Positions 41,669 through 50,094 of a DNA stretch of 64,000 nucleotides are shown in pieces. Each line of letters starts with the position of its first letter. Position 1 is the stretch's first letter. Source of the stretch: Fen-178 sp049516835 (GTDB taxonomy: Bacteria > Acidobacteriota > Terriglobia > Bryobacterales > Bryobacteraceae). Both the position numbers and the translations under genes were made by a program. The stretch covers positions 49,680-113,679 of the forward strand of contig JBEKSR010000007.1 in NCBI GenBank assembly GCA_049516835.1. The letters are read 5' to 3'. The notes beneath the pieces were generated by a model, which did not search any database, was not told where the DNA came from, and saw only the letters and a list, made by a program, of their open reading frames with translations.

Positions 41669-42934
41669 ATGCTTACACTAGAGAAGTTCTCGATTGGAGT
41701 GGGAGACCGCTTCGCGCATCAGGCAAAGGCGCAACTGACAGCTTGCGTCATGGCCGCGGGGACGCCCTCCGTGCCCGGCGTCACCGTGATCCCCGTGTGG
41801 AACAAATCGAATCGCGAGCACCTGATCGTCGGATCCGAACCGGGCAGCGTGAGGGCCGCCGCCGATGCGGCCGTCCGTGAACTTGGCTGGAAACATCCGT
41901 ACCACGTGGACGCCGATCACATCAACCTGGGCACGGTGGACCGCTTCATCGATGCCAGCGATTTCTACACCCTGGACGTCGCGGCGGCCATCGGCCAGCC
42001 CGCCGCGGCGGCGGACGTGGAAGCGTTCGTGGGCCGCCATCCGGAACTCATCGGGCGGTTGAGCGTCCCTGGAATCGCCGAGCCGTTCGCGACCACGCGG
42101 CAGTCGGTCGCGGCGGTTGCGGGCAAGTATCTTTTTGCCGTCGAGGAAGCCGGGCGCATCTATCGCCACGTCGCGGAGCGCAAAGGCGCGGACCATTTCG
42201 TGACGGAAGTTTCCATGGACGAGACCGACTCGCCGCAAACTCCTCCGGAGTTGCTCATCATTCTGGCGGCCATCGCCGACGAGAAGATTCCCATCCAGAC
42301 GATTGCGCCGAAGTTCACCGGCCGCTTCAACAAGGGCGTGGACTACGTTGGCGACCTGGCGCAATTTGCGAAGGAATTCAACGACGACCTGGCGGTGATC
42401 GCGCACGCCACCGGGCAGTACCAGCTTCCGCGCAATCTCAAGCTGAGCGTGCATTCCGGCAGCGACAAGTTTTCCATCTACCCGCTCATGCGGCGGGCGC
42501 TCCGCAAATTCAACGCCGGGGTGCACCTCAAGACGGCCGGGACCACGTGGCTCGAGGAGCTGATCGGACTGGCGGAAGCCGGCGGAGACGGGCTCAAACT
42601 GGCCAAGGAGGTCTACAGCGAGGCGTTCGCCCATCGCGACGAATTGTGCGAGCCATACGCCGCCGTCATCGACATCCACTACGACCGGTTGCCCTCGCCG
42701 GCCGAGGTCGAGGGCTGGACTTCGGAGCAGTACACGTCGGCGCTGCGCCACGATCAATCCAACCCGGGATTCAATCCGGACGTGCGCCAGTTGCTGCACG
42801 TGGGCTACAAGGTGGCCTCGAAGATGGGCGCCCGATATCTGAACATGCTGGAGCAGTGTGAGGAGTCGATATCCCGCAACGTCACCCAGAACCTGTTCGA
42901 GCGGCACATTCGGCCGCTGTTCCTGGAGCAATAG
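41669..42934 (+). CDS. uxaE: Tagaturonate epimerase family protein
   Basis: A 421-residue protein of the UxaE family (PF16257), which converts D-tagaturonate to D-fructuronate and so links galacturonate to glucuronate breakdown. Family landmarks: F-S-I-G-V-G-D-R-F-A-H-Q-A-K-A-Q-L, P-V-W-N-K-S-N-R-E-H, H-V-D-A-D-H-I-N-L, F-V-T-E-V-S-M-D-E-T-D-S-P-Q-T-P, A-P-K-F-T-G-R-F-N-K-G-V-D-Y-V-G-D-L, and L-K-L-S-V-H-S-G-S-D-K-F-S-I-Y-P. A TATAAT box lies at 41645-41650, 18 bases before the ATG. The GH28 gene follows after one base, so galacturonate released by that enzyme is the likely substrate source. Confidence 0.9.
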   Translation: MLTLEKFSIGVGDRFAHQAKAQLTACVMAAGTPSVPGVTVIPVWNKSNREHLIVGSEPGSVRAAADAAVRELGWKHPYHVDADHINLGTVDRFIDASDFYTLDVAAAIGQPAAAADVEAFVGRHPELIGRLSVPGIAEPFATTRQSVAAVAGKYLFAVEEAGRIYRHVAERKGADHFVTEVSMDETDSPQTPPELLIILAAIADEKIPIQTIAPKFTGRFNKGVDYVGDLAQFAKEFNDDLAVIAHATGQYQLPRNLKLSVHSGSDKFSIYPLMRRALRKFNAGVHLKTAGTTWLEELIGLAEAGGDGLKLAKEVYSEAFAHRDELCEPYAAVIDIHYDRLPSPAEVEGWTSEQYTSALRHDQSNPGFNPDVRQLLHVGYKVASKMGARYLNMLEQCEESISRNVTQNLFERHIRPLFLEQ

Positions 42935-42935
42935 G

Positions 42936-44276
42936 GTGCGGGCCGCGTGGGCGTTATTCCTGGTGGCCACGGCGGCGTATGCGCAGGACACGCGCAACGT
43001 CACCGAGCCGGTGATTCCACCGAGCTGCTTTGTCTTGATCGCCAAGCTCTCCGCGGTTAATGGCAAGACGCTGGCCGAGGCCGACGAAGACAAGCTGGAC
43101 ACGAACCGGATTCAGAAGGCCATTGACGGCTGCCCGAAAGGTTTCTCCGTCGAGCTGAAGGCCGATGGCGCGCACAACGCCTTCCTCTCCGGGCCGCTGG
43201 ATTTGCGGGCCGGCGTCACGCTGCGGGTGGATGCCAAGACCACCTTGTTCGGATCGCGAGACGCGCGGGTGTACGAGGTCAGTCCGGGCAGTTGCGGCGT
43301 CGTGAGCCAGAGGGGAGGCGGCTGCCGGGCGTTGATCAACGGCAGCAATGTCGCCGGCGCGGCGGTGATGGGCGATGGCATCATCGATGGCCGCGGGTGG
43401 GCCAAGCTCATCGGGAAGAACGTCTCCTGGTGGGACCTGGCGGAGCAGGCTCGGGCCGGTGGAAGCCAGAATTGCCCGCGCCTGATGGTGCTTTCGCGCT
43501 GCGATAACTTCACGTTGTACCGCATCACGCTGAAGAATTCCGGTAATTTCCACGTCGCCTACAGCGGCGGAAACGGGTTCACGGTCTGGGGCGCGATCAT
43601 CAACACGCCCGGAAAGGGCGCGCGGAACACGGACGGCATCGACCCCGGCGGTTCGAGCAATGTGACCATCACCCACTGCTACATCTCCACCGGCGACGAC
43701 AACGTGGCCATCAAAGCCGGCGCCCATTGCTCGCACATGACCATTGCGCACAACCATTTCTACGCGGGGCACGGCATGTCGATCGGCAGCGAGACCAGCG
43801 GCGGGGCCGATTCCATCCGCGTCACCGACCTCTCCATTGACGGCGCCGACAACGGGCTCCGCATTAAGTCGAACTCCAGCAAGGGCGGGCTGGTCCAGGA
43901 CGTAATCTACAGCGACGTGTGCATCCGTAACACCAGGAACCCTATCCTGATGGACTCCGACTACGAGCACTTCGGCAAGGGCGGCGACCGGCTGCCGATG
44001 TTCACCGGGATCGAGCTGCACGATGTGTGGGTGGAGGGCGGCGGCAAGGTCACCTTGCAGGGATTCGATGAGAAGCACCGCCTGGGGATGACGTTTGACA
44101 ACGTGCATTTCGCTTCGCTCGCGGGCACAAAAATAGTGGCCGAGCATGCGGACCTGAAGTTCGGCCCGGGAGCGGTGAACTTCCGTCCTACCGGCGAAGA
44201 TGTCACCATCACAGGCGCCGCGGGCCAAGGGAGTCCGAACGCCTGCAAAGACAAGTTCGTGCCCATGCCGCAGTGA
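42936..44276 (+). CDS. Glycoside hydrolase family 28 polygalacturonase
   Basis: A 446-residue secreted GH28 enzyme starting at GTG 42936, chosen because it begins the signal peptide (V-R-A-A-W-A-L-F-L-V-A-T-A-A-Y-A) and lies one base after the uxaE stop. The polygalacturonase active site is complete: Asp233 in N-T-D-G-I-D, Asp254-Asp255 in T-G-D-D-N-V-A-I-K, His279 in G-H-G-M-S-I-G-S, and R-I-K at 309-311. It hydrolyses the galacturonan of pectin, endo or exo. The rest is a right-handed beta-helix. The following spermidine-synthase-like gene starts 16 bases on, so the three genes may be one operon, though the third has no evident pectin role. Confidence 0.93.
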   Translation: MRAAWALFLVATAAYAQDTRNVTEPVIPPSCFVLIAKLSAVNGKTLAEADEDKLDTNRIQKAIDGCPKGFSVELKADGAHNAFLSGPLDLRAGVTLRVDAKTTLFGSRDARVYEVSPGSCGVVSQRGGGCRALINGSNVAGAAVMGDGIIDGRGWAKLIGKNVSWWDLAEQARAGGSQNCPRLMVLSRCDNFTLYRITLKNSGNFHVAYSGGNGFTVWGAIINTPGKGARNTDGIDPGGSSNVTITHCYISTGDDNVAIKAGAHCSHMTIAHNHFYAGHGMSIGSETSGGADSIRVTDLSIDGADNGLRIKSNSSKGGLVQDVIYSDVCIRNTRNPILMDSDYEHFGKGGDRLPMFTGIELHDVWVEGGGKVTLQGFDEKHRLGMTFDNVHFASLAGTKIVAEHADLKFGPGAVNFRPTGEDVTITGAAGQGSPNACKDKFVPMPQ

Positions 44277-44292
44277 ATCCGGTTCCTTCGAA

Positions 44293-46710
44293 ATGCCCAA
44301 ACAAAACCAACTCACAGACGCCGGCGCGTCGCGCCGCTTCCTTCCTTTGCTGCTGCTATTATTCGCCGGCAGCGGTTGTTCCGCGCTGATCTATGAAATC
44401 GTCTGGTACCAGTTGCTGCAACTGGTGATCGGTTCAACCGCGGTTTCGCTGGCCGTATTGCTGGCCACTTTCATGGGCGGGTTGTGCCTGGGCAGCATGG
44501 CTTTGCCGCGCATCCGCTCCGTGCGGCGGCGGCATCCCTTGCGCGTTTATGCGCTGGTGGAAATGGGAATCGGGATCTGCGGAATCCTGGTGCTGTTCGG
44601 AATGCCCCTGGTCGACCGGGTTTACGTGGCGGCGGTGGGGCACGGTTTGCCGGCCATGTTGCTGCGCGCGGTGGTGGCGGCGGCATGTCTGCTGCCGCCC
44701 ACGGTCCTGATGGGCGCGTCGCTGCCGGCCGCGTCGCGGTGGCTTGAAACCACTCCGGAAGGCGTTTCCTGGATGGGCCTGTTGTATGGCGGCAACACCG
44801 CCGGGGCCGTGTTCGGCTGCCTGCTGGCAGGGTTCTATCTGCTGCGCGTCCATGACATGGCGACGGCGACTCTGGTGGCCGCGGCCATCAACGGGGCGGT
44901 GGCTTTGATCGGTTTCGGCATGGCCGCGCGGACTCCGCGCCAGGCGGGCGCCGCAGAGCCTGCCGCCACACCGGCCGCGGAGGCTGCGCCACGTTCCGGG
45001 GCGGTCTATTTGACCATCGCCCTTTCGGGAGCGTGCGCGCTGGGCGCCGAGGTGGTATGGACGCGCCTGTTAGGGCTGCTTCTGGGCGCCACGGTCTACA
45101 CGTTTTCCATCATTCTGGCCGTGTTCCTGACGGGCTTGGGGATCGGCAGCGGCGTCGCGGCGGCGCTCGTGCGGGGCATCGCCCGGCCGCGCATGGCTCT
45201 CGGCTGGTGCCAACTGCTGCTGGCCGGGGCGGTCGCATGGACCGCGTACATGCTGGCCAACTCGCTTCCGTATTGGCCCATCAACCCGCTGCTTTCCACC
45301 AGCCCCTGGTTCACGTTCCAGATCGATCTGGCGCGTTCGACTTGGGCGATCCTGCCGGCGGCGTTGCTGTGGGGCGCCAGTTTTCCGCTGGCGCTGGCGG
45401 CGGTGGCCTCGCGCGGCCGCGATGCCGGGCGAATGGTGGGCGGCATTTACGCGGCCAACACCGCCGGCGCCATTGTGGGCGCCCTCGCGTTCAGCATGTT
45501 GCTCATTCCCGCCGTCGGCACGCAAGGCTGCGAGCGCGTGCTGATCCTGCTCTCCGTGGTGAGCGCGCTCTTCGCGCTGGCGCTGCCTCTGCGGCCCAAG
45601 GCTGGCGTTCTCTTGCTGGCCGCCGCCACGGTCGGCGCCATTCTCTTGGCCATGAGCGTCTCCAAGGTCCCATCGATGCTGATCGCCTATGGCCGCCGAA
45701 TCACGCTCTCCGCGAACCGCTCGCAAATCCTCTACGCGGGCGAAGGGATGAACGCGTCCATCGCCATCTCGCGGTGGGACGACGGAGCGGTGCAGTTCCA
45801 CGTCAGCGGCAAGGTGGAGGCATCCACGGAACCGTACGACATGCGGCTGCAGCGGATGCTCGGCCACATGCCCGCGCTGCTGCACTCGAAGCCACGTTCG
45901 GTGCTGGTGGTGGGGTTCGGCGCGGGCGTCACGGCCGGCTCGTTTGTGCTGCACCCCGAGGTTCAAAGAATCGTCATCTGCGAAATGGAGCGGATGATTC
46001 CGCCGGTGGCGACGCGCTACTTCGGCCGGGAGAACAACAACGTTCTGAACGACCCGCGCGTCGAGATGGTCTACGACGACGCGCGCCACTACGTCCTGAC
46101 CACCCGTGAGAAGTTCGATGTGATAACCTCAGACCCGATTCATCCGTGGGTCAAGGGCAGCGCCACGCTTTATTCGAAGGAGTACTTCGAGCTGGTGAAG
46201 CGGCATTTGAACCCGGGCGGCATCGTCACGCAGTGGGTGCCCCTGTACGAGACCGACCTGAGCACGGTGAAGAGTGAACTGGCTACCTTCTTCGACGTCT
46301 TTCCCGACGGGACCATCTGGGGCAACGACACCGCCGGGGGCGGCTATGACACCGTGCTGCTGGGGCAGGCCGAGGCCGCCAGGATCGACGTAGACCAACT
46401 GCAAGAGAAGCTGGAACGCCCGGATGAGGCGCGCGTGGCCGCGTCGATGCGCGAGGTGGGATTCGGCTCGGCGATCGCGCTGCTTGCGACCTATGCCGGG
46501 CAGGGTCCGGACTTGAGGTCCTGGCTCGAGGACGCCGAGATCAACCTGGATGGCAACCTGCGGCTGCAATACCTGGCGGGGCTGGCCCTGAACAAGAGCA
46601 TGGAAGGAGCCATTTACAGCCAGATGCTGACCTATCGCCGGTACCCGGAGAACCTGTTTGTGGTCTCCGATCGGCTCAGGCCGGCGCTGATGGCGGCGTT
46701 AGCGCAGTAG
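44293..46710 (+). CDS. Fused membrane / spermidine-synthase-like protein
   Basis: An 805-residue protein. The N-terminal 470 residues have about 12-14 hydrophobic segments with the F-A-G-S-G-C-S-A-L-I-Y-E-I-V-W-Y motif, repeated at about 275 as L-S-G-A-C-A-L-G-A-E-V-V-W-T-R-L. This is typical of 'fused MFS/spermidine synthase' proteins. The C-terminal half has a Rossmann fold like spermidine synthase: V-L-V-V-G-F-G-A-G-V-T-A-G, I-C-E-M-E-R-M, D-D-A-R-H-Y-V, F-D-V-I-T-S-D-P-I-H-P, and Y-S-K-E-Y-F-E-L-V-K-R-H-L-N-P-G-G. Polyamine transfer activity is not established for such fusions. ATG 44293 was chosen because homology begins there; it follows GH28 by 16 bases. A repeat element follows its stop. 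Confidence 0.85.
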   Translation: MPKQNQLTDAGASRRFLPLLLLLFAGSGCSALIYEIVWYQLLQLVIGSTAVSLAVLLATFMGGLCLGSMALPRIRSVRRRHPLRVYALVEMGIGICGILVLFGMPLVDRVYVAAVGHGLPAMLLRAVVAAACLLPPTVLMGASLPAASRWLETTPEGVSWMGLLYGGNTAGAVFGCLLAGFYLLRVHDMATATLVAAAINGAVALIGFGMAARTPRQAGAAEPAATPAAEAAPRSGAVYLTIALSGACALGAEVVWTRLLGLLLGATVYTFSIILAVFLTGLGIGSGVAAALVRGIARPRMALGWCQLLLAGAVAWTAYMLANSLPYWPINPLLSTSPWFTFQIDLARSTWAILPAALLWGASFPLALAAVASRGRDAGRMVGGIYAANTAGAIVGALAFSMLLIPAVGTQGCERVLILLSVVSALFALALPLRPKAGVLLLAAATVGAILLAMSVSKVPSMLIAYGRRITLSANRSQILYAGEGMNASIAISRWDDGAVQFHVSGKVEASTEPYDMRLQRMLGHMPALLHSKPRSVLVVGFGAGVTAGSFVLHPEVQRIVICEMERMIPPVATRYFGRENNNVLNDPRVEMVYDDARHYVLTTREKFDVITSDPIHPWVKGSATLYSKEYFELVKRHLNPGGIVTQWVPLYETDLSTVKSELATFFDVFPDGTIWGNDTAGGGYDTVLLGQAEAARIDVDQLQEKLERPDEARVAASMREVGFGSAIALLATYAGQGPDLRSWLEDAEINLDGNLRLQYLAGLALNKSMEGAIYSQMLTYRRYPENLFVVSDRLRPALMAALAQ

Positions 46711-46725
46711 GGGCGCCGCAAAACT

Positions 46726-46808
46726 CAGTGACAGACACCAGCGTCCACGCGGCGCGCGGCCCAGAGGGCACCCCGGCGCCTTGGGACGCGTGTGTCAGTC
46801 ACTGAATT
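46726..46808. repeat. Intergenic inverted-repeat element, second copy
   Basis: Begins GTGACAGACACCAGCGTCC and ends TGTGTCAGTCACTGAATTTT. It is the reverse-oriented relative of 15955-16063. Its centre contains GGCCCAGAGGGCACCCC (46758-46774), which is found twice more inside the ABC-F gene. It lies between convergent genes and could serve as a bidirectional terminator. Confidence 0.75.
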
Positions 46809-47297
46809 TTACCAGCCGTGCCGCGCGGCCTCCACGCGCGCCAGTGAGACAACGGTCGGATGGACCAGCGTTCGGTAGTCCGCGGTGCGCATGTGAACGA
46901 CGTCGTGATGCGTGCCCGCGTTGAAAGCGATCATCTCCTCGCCGGCGAGGCTGCTGTCGAGGTACACGGGAAGGTCGTACAAGCTTCCGACGGGGGGCAT
47001 CGCGCCCAGCTCGCAATCCGGAAAGAGCTTGCCGATCTCCTCCTCCGTGGCCAGCCGCGCGTGGGTGAGCCCCAGCGTGAGGCGGACCTCCTGAAAATCG
47101 ACCAGCCTGGTGGCTGGGACCACCATCAGGTGATATCCGTTGTCACCGAATACCACGACGGTCTTGGCGACCTCCCGTGCGGGCAGGTGCTCCGCCGAAG
47201 CGACCTCGCGGGCCGTGAAGGCGGTGGGATGAACGGTGTGGGTATACGCGGCGTGATTCGCCTCGAGGAAATTGCGCAGTTTCTCCAAGAGTGGCAT
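46809..47297 (-). CDS. YbaK/EbsC-family aminoacyl-tRNA deacylase
   Basis: A 162-residue YbaK/ProX-type deacylase. ATG 47297 is preceded by GGAGG and starts the homology (M-P-L-L-E-K-L-R-N-F-L-E). Motifs: H-P-T-A-F-T-A-R-E-V-A-S-A-E-H, A-K-T-V-V-V-F-G-D-N-G-Y, A-T-E-E-E-I-G-K-L-F-P-D-C-E-L-G-A-M-P-P-V-G and the C-terminal F-N-A-G-T-H-H-D. The conserved lysine in A-K-T-V is the usual catalytic residue. These cytoplasmic proteins hydrolyse mischarged tRNAs such as Ala- or Cys-tRNA(Pro); the exact substrate is not predictable. It stands alone, convergent with the spermidine-synthase-like gene. Confidence 0.88.
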   Translation of the reverse strand: MPLLEKLRNFLEANHAAYTHTVHPTAFTAREVASAEHLPAREVAKTVVVFGDNGYHLMVVPATRLVDFQEVRLTLGLTHARLATEEEIGKLFPDCELGAMPPVGSLYDLPVYLDSSLAGEEMIAFNAGTHHDVVHMRTADYRTLVHPTVVSLARVEAARHGW

Positions 47298-47574
47298 AGC
47301 AACCTCCGCTGATCGAATTGTACGCCCGAAAGGGCGGGGAAGCGAATCGGCCAGCGGCATCGGCATGAGCACACAGGCGTCCGGCATGACCCGGCGGTCA
47401 GCTCTCATTCGTCTGCGCCACCTTCGGGTATGCCGGTGCCATCAAATGCCGCCGTGCGCTGCTATGCCCCGAAATCCAGGGTCTTTACAGATTTCTGCTC
47501 AAAGCCAAAAATATTTACGATTTTGACACAACCCGCGCCACCAGTTTTGCGTCGGATGAAGTGAGGGAAAGGCC

Positions 47575-47757
47575 ATGAAAGCACTCGTTGAGAATCGCAT
47601 CAAGGGGCAAGTCCATTGTCCCATCTGCACCCACACGGTGCCGGCGGACATCGACCCGAAGGGCAGGTATGCGCGCGTGGCGCCCGGCCAGAGATGTCCG
47701 CGTTGCTCGTCGTCGCTGGACGTCGCCGTGGTGGTACAGATTCCGGAAGCCGCCTAG
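47575..47757 (+). CDS. Small zinc-ribbon protein
   Basis: A 60-residue protein with two CxxC pairs, Cys15-Cys18 (H-C-P-I-C-T) and Cys41-Cys44 (R-C-P-R-C-S), spaced as in a zinc ribbon. The ATG at 47575 has AGGGAAAGG just upstream. No domain family is recognised and no membrane segment is present. The next gene also encodes a small CxxC protein, 72 bases on, so the two may be functionally linked. Binding to a nucleic acid or protein partner is possible but unproven. Confidence 0.6.
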   Translation: MKALVENRIKGQVHCPICTHTVPADIDPKGRYARVAPGQRCPRCSSSLDVAVVVQIPEAA

Positions 47758-47829
47758 CCTAGTACTTACCCACCCTGAGAAGGCTTGTACGGAGGCGCGC
47801 TTTCTGCCATAGTGGGATAGGAAGTGAAA

Positions 47830-48054
47830 ATGAGACGGAGGCTGCAGCCCAGACTCGATCCGGTGGTCCCTAGGGAGATGTTGGAACAGGCTAAGCGTTC
47901 CATCTCCCCGGACCGTTTGACGAAGGCTGCCAAGTGCTCGGTTTGTGGCGCCGAGGCTGCCGATGCGGGGAGCGAGCCGCTGTGCTGGGTCTGCCGCCGC
48001 CTCAAGATCAGCGCCTGGCACGAGAGCGAGCAGCAGATGCCCGCTCAAGAGTAG
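47830..48054 (+). CDS. Small zinc-ribbon protein
   Basis: A 74-residue protein with CxxC pairs Cys36-Cys39 (K-C-S-V-C-G) and Cys52-Cys55 (L-C-W-V-C-R), flanked by an arginine-rich start (M-R-R-R-L-Q-P-R-L). ATG 47830 was preferred over GTG 47824 because AGGAA lies 6-7 bases upstream. It is convergent with the ABC-F gene, with a 5-base gap. The family is not recognised; a structural zinc site is inferred from the cysteine spacing. Confidence 0.6.
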   Translation: MRRRLQPRLDPVVPREMLEQAKRSISPDRLTKAAKCSVCGAEAADAGSEPLCWVCRRLKISAWHESEQQMPAQE

Positions 48055-48059
48055 CGCCA

Positions 48060-50009
48060 TCAAGAGTTCGCTTCGATCGATTGCGCCACTTCCTCCCACT
48101 CCTCCAGCAGCGCCTCCAGATCGGCGCGGCGCGCGTTCAGCAACCCGGTTACGCACCTGGTTTCCTCGATGCTGACGAAACTGCCGAGGGCGGCCTCGTA
48201 ATCGGCGATCTCGACCTCCAGTTTGGTAACCTCGTCTTCGATGGCTTTCCGGCGCTCCCTCATGTGGCGCAGCTTGATGGGGTTTAACCGCCTCTCGCCC
48301 GCTCTTGGCGCGGGGTGCCCTCTGGGCCCCGCGGTCTCCCGCGCCAGTGCCGCGGGTTCCTCGGCCGCCTCCGCCGGCGAGACGCCTTCCGGGGTGCCCT
48401 CTGGGCCCCCCTGTTTGCGCCAGAGGTAGTCTTCATAATTGCCCGGATAGACGCGAAGCTTGCCGCTCTCCACTTCGAACACGCGCGTGGCGAGCTTGTC
48501 GATGAAGTAGCGGTCGTGGGAGACGAACACCAGCGTGCCGGTGTATTCCTGGAGGGCCGTGAGCAGCACATCCTTGGCGCGCATATCCAGGTGGTTGGTG
48601 GGCTCGTCGAGCAGCAGGAAATTCGAGGGCATCATGAGCATGCGGGCCAGCGCATAGCGGTTGCGCTCGCCTCCGGAGAGCACGCCGATGGTCTTGAAGA
48701 CGTCGTCCTCGGAGAACAGGAAACAGCCCAGGATGCTGCGCAGCTCGGTATTGGTGGCGCGCGGCGCGACCGTGGCCAGGTCGTCGATCATCCGCGCGTT
48801 GGGGTCCAGTTCCTTGTACTGGTCCTGGGCGAAGTAGTCGGGCTGGGCGTTGTGCCCGAGGATGTACTCGCCGGCGTTGACCGGCTCCGCGCCGGCGAGG
48901 ATCTTGATGAGCGTCGATTTGCCGGCGCCGTTGACTCCCACCAGTGCCACCCGGTCGCCGCGCTCGATGATGAAATCCACTTCGGAGAACACCTGGTGGC
49001 CGCCATAACTCTTGGCGACGCTCTTGAATTCCGCGACTACCCTGCCGCTCGGCTTGGGCTGGGGAAAGCTGAAGCGGATGGTCTTTTCCTGGGGCGGAAG
49101 CTCGATCTTCTCGATCCGGTCCAGTTCCTTGATGCGGCTCTGCACCTGCTTGGCCTTGGTGGCCTGGTAGCGGAAGCGATTGATAAAGGCTTCGATCTGG
49201 CGGATTCGGTCCTGCTGGTTGTTATAGGCCGCCTGGAGCTGCGCGCGCCGCTCGGTCTTTTGCAGCTCGTAGCGCGTGTACCCGCCGGTGTAGAAATACA
49301 GGCCCTTGTTCCAGAGCTCGCCGATCCTGCGCACGGTGACATCCAGAAAATACCGGTCGTGCGACACCAGCACGAAGGCATGGGGGTAGGCGGCGAGATA
49401 CTCTTCCAGCCAGTTGCGGGCTTCCAGGTCAAGATGGTTGGTGGGCTCGTCGAGCAAGAGCAGGTTGGGCCTTTCGAGCAGCAGCTTGGCGAGCGCGATG
49501 CGCATCTGCCAGCCTCCCGAGAACTCCTCGGTGCGGCGCTTCCAGTCGCGCTGCGGGAATCCGAGGCCGGAGAGAACGCTGCCCACCTGCGCGTCGATGG
49601 CATATCCGTCGTGCGCGCGAAACTCGCCTTCCGCGCGATGGAAGCGCTCGGCCACCTGGGCGTATTCGGCGCTTTCCGGGTCCAACTCGGCCATGCGGCG
49701 CGTGAGCTGCTCCTGCTCGTCTTCGAGCGCGCGCAGGCCCGAGAACACGGTCATGCACTCGGCGAAAACCGAGCGGCCGGAAAGCGATAGCCCCTCCTGC
49801 GGCAGATAACCGATGCTGACGGCTTTCTGCGTGGCGATGCCGCCGGAATCCAGGCCTTCGATGCCCGCCAGCACTTTGAGCAAAGACGACTTTCCCGCGC
49901 CGTTCGCGCCCACGATTCCGACGCGCTCGTTGGGCGTGACCAGCCAGTCCACGTTCTCAAAAAGAATTCTGGGGCCGTAGCGCTTTCCCGCCCCCGTGAG
50001 TTGAATCAT
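48060..50009 (-). CDS. ABC-F family ATP-binding protein
   Basis: A 649-residue soluble ABC-F ATPase with two nucleotide-binding domains. Walker A motifs are G-A-N-G-A-G-K-S-S (first) and G-V-N-G-A-G-K-S-T (second). Signatures are F-S-G-G-W-Q-M-R-I-A-L-A-K-L-L and L-S-G-G-E-R-N-R-Y-A-L-A-R-M-L-M; Walker B is L-L-L-L-D-E-P-T-N-H-L-D in both. The linker after the first domain (Y-E-L-Q-K-T-E-R-R-A-Q-L-Q-A) is the P-site tRNA-interaction type. ABC-F proteins act on the ribosome or in antibiotic protection; which one is not clear. The C-terminal coiled region follows a linker enriched in P, G, A and R that carries two copies of a 17-base DNA repeat. ATG 50009 was chosen because homology begins M-I-Q-L-T-G-A-G-K-R-Y-G. 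Confidence 0.92.
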   Translation of the reverse strand: MIQLTGAGKRYGPRILFENVDWLVTPNERVGIVGANGAGKSSLLKVLAGIEGLDSGGIATQKAVSIGYLPQEGLSLSGRSVFAECMTVFSGLRALEDEQEQLTRRMAELDPESAEYAQVAERFHRAEGEFRAHDGYAIDAQVGSVLSGLGFPQRDWKRRTEEFSGGWQMRIALAKLLLERPNLLLLDEPTNHLDLEARNWLEEYLAAYPHAFVLVSHDRYFLDVTVRRIGELWNKGLYFYTGGYTRYELQKTERRAQLQAAYNNQQDRIRQIEAFINRFRYQATKAKQVQSRIKELDRIEKIELPPQEKTIRFSFPQPKPSGRVVAEFKSVAKSYGGHQVFSEVDFIIERGDRVALVGVNGAGKSTLIKILAGAEPVNAGEYILGHNAQPDYFAQDQYKELDPNARMIDDLATVAPRATNTELRSILGCFLFSEDDVFKTIGVLSGGERNRYALARMLMMPSNFLLLDEPTNHLDMRAKDVLLTALQEYTGTLVFVSHDRYFIDKLATRVFEVESGKLRVYPGNYEDYLWRKQGGPEGTPEGVSPAEAAEEPAALARETAGPRGHPAPRAGERRLNPIKLRHMRERRKAIEDEVTKLEVEIADYEAALGSFVSIEETRCVTGLLNARRADLEALLEEWEEVAQSIEANS

Positions 50010-50094
50010 GAGTCTCGCCGGTGTTTCGAAGCGGCTTCCAAATTTCATTCTAGCGAGTAGCGCCGCCCTCTACACTTTGATATAAAATAGCGCC

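Noticed and set aside
42954..44315. A 453-codon open frame antisense to the GH28 gene
   Set aside because: The other strand carries a complete GH28 active site; the antisense product has no motif and a typical shadow composition.
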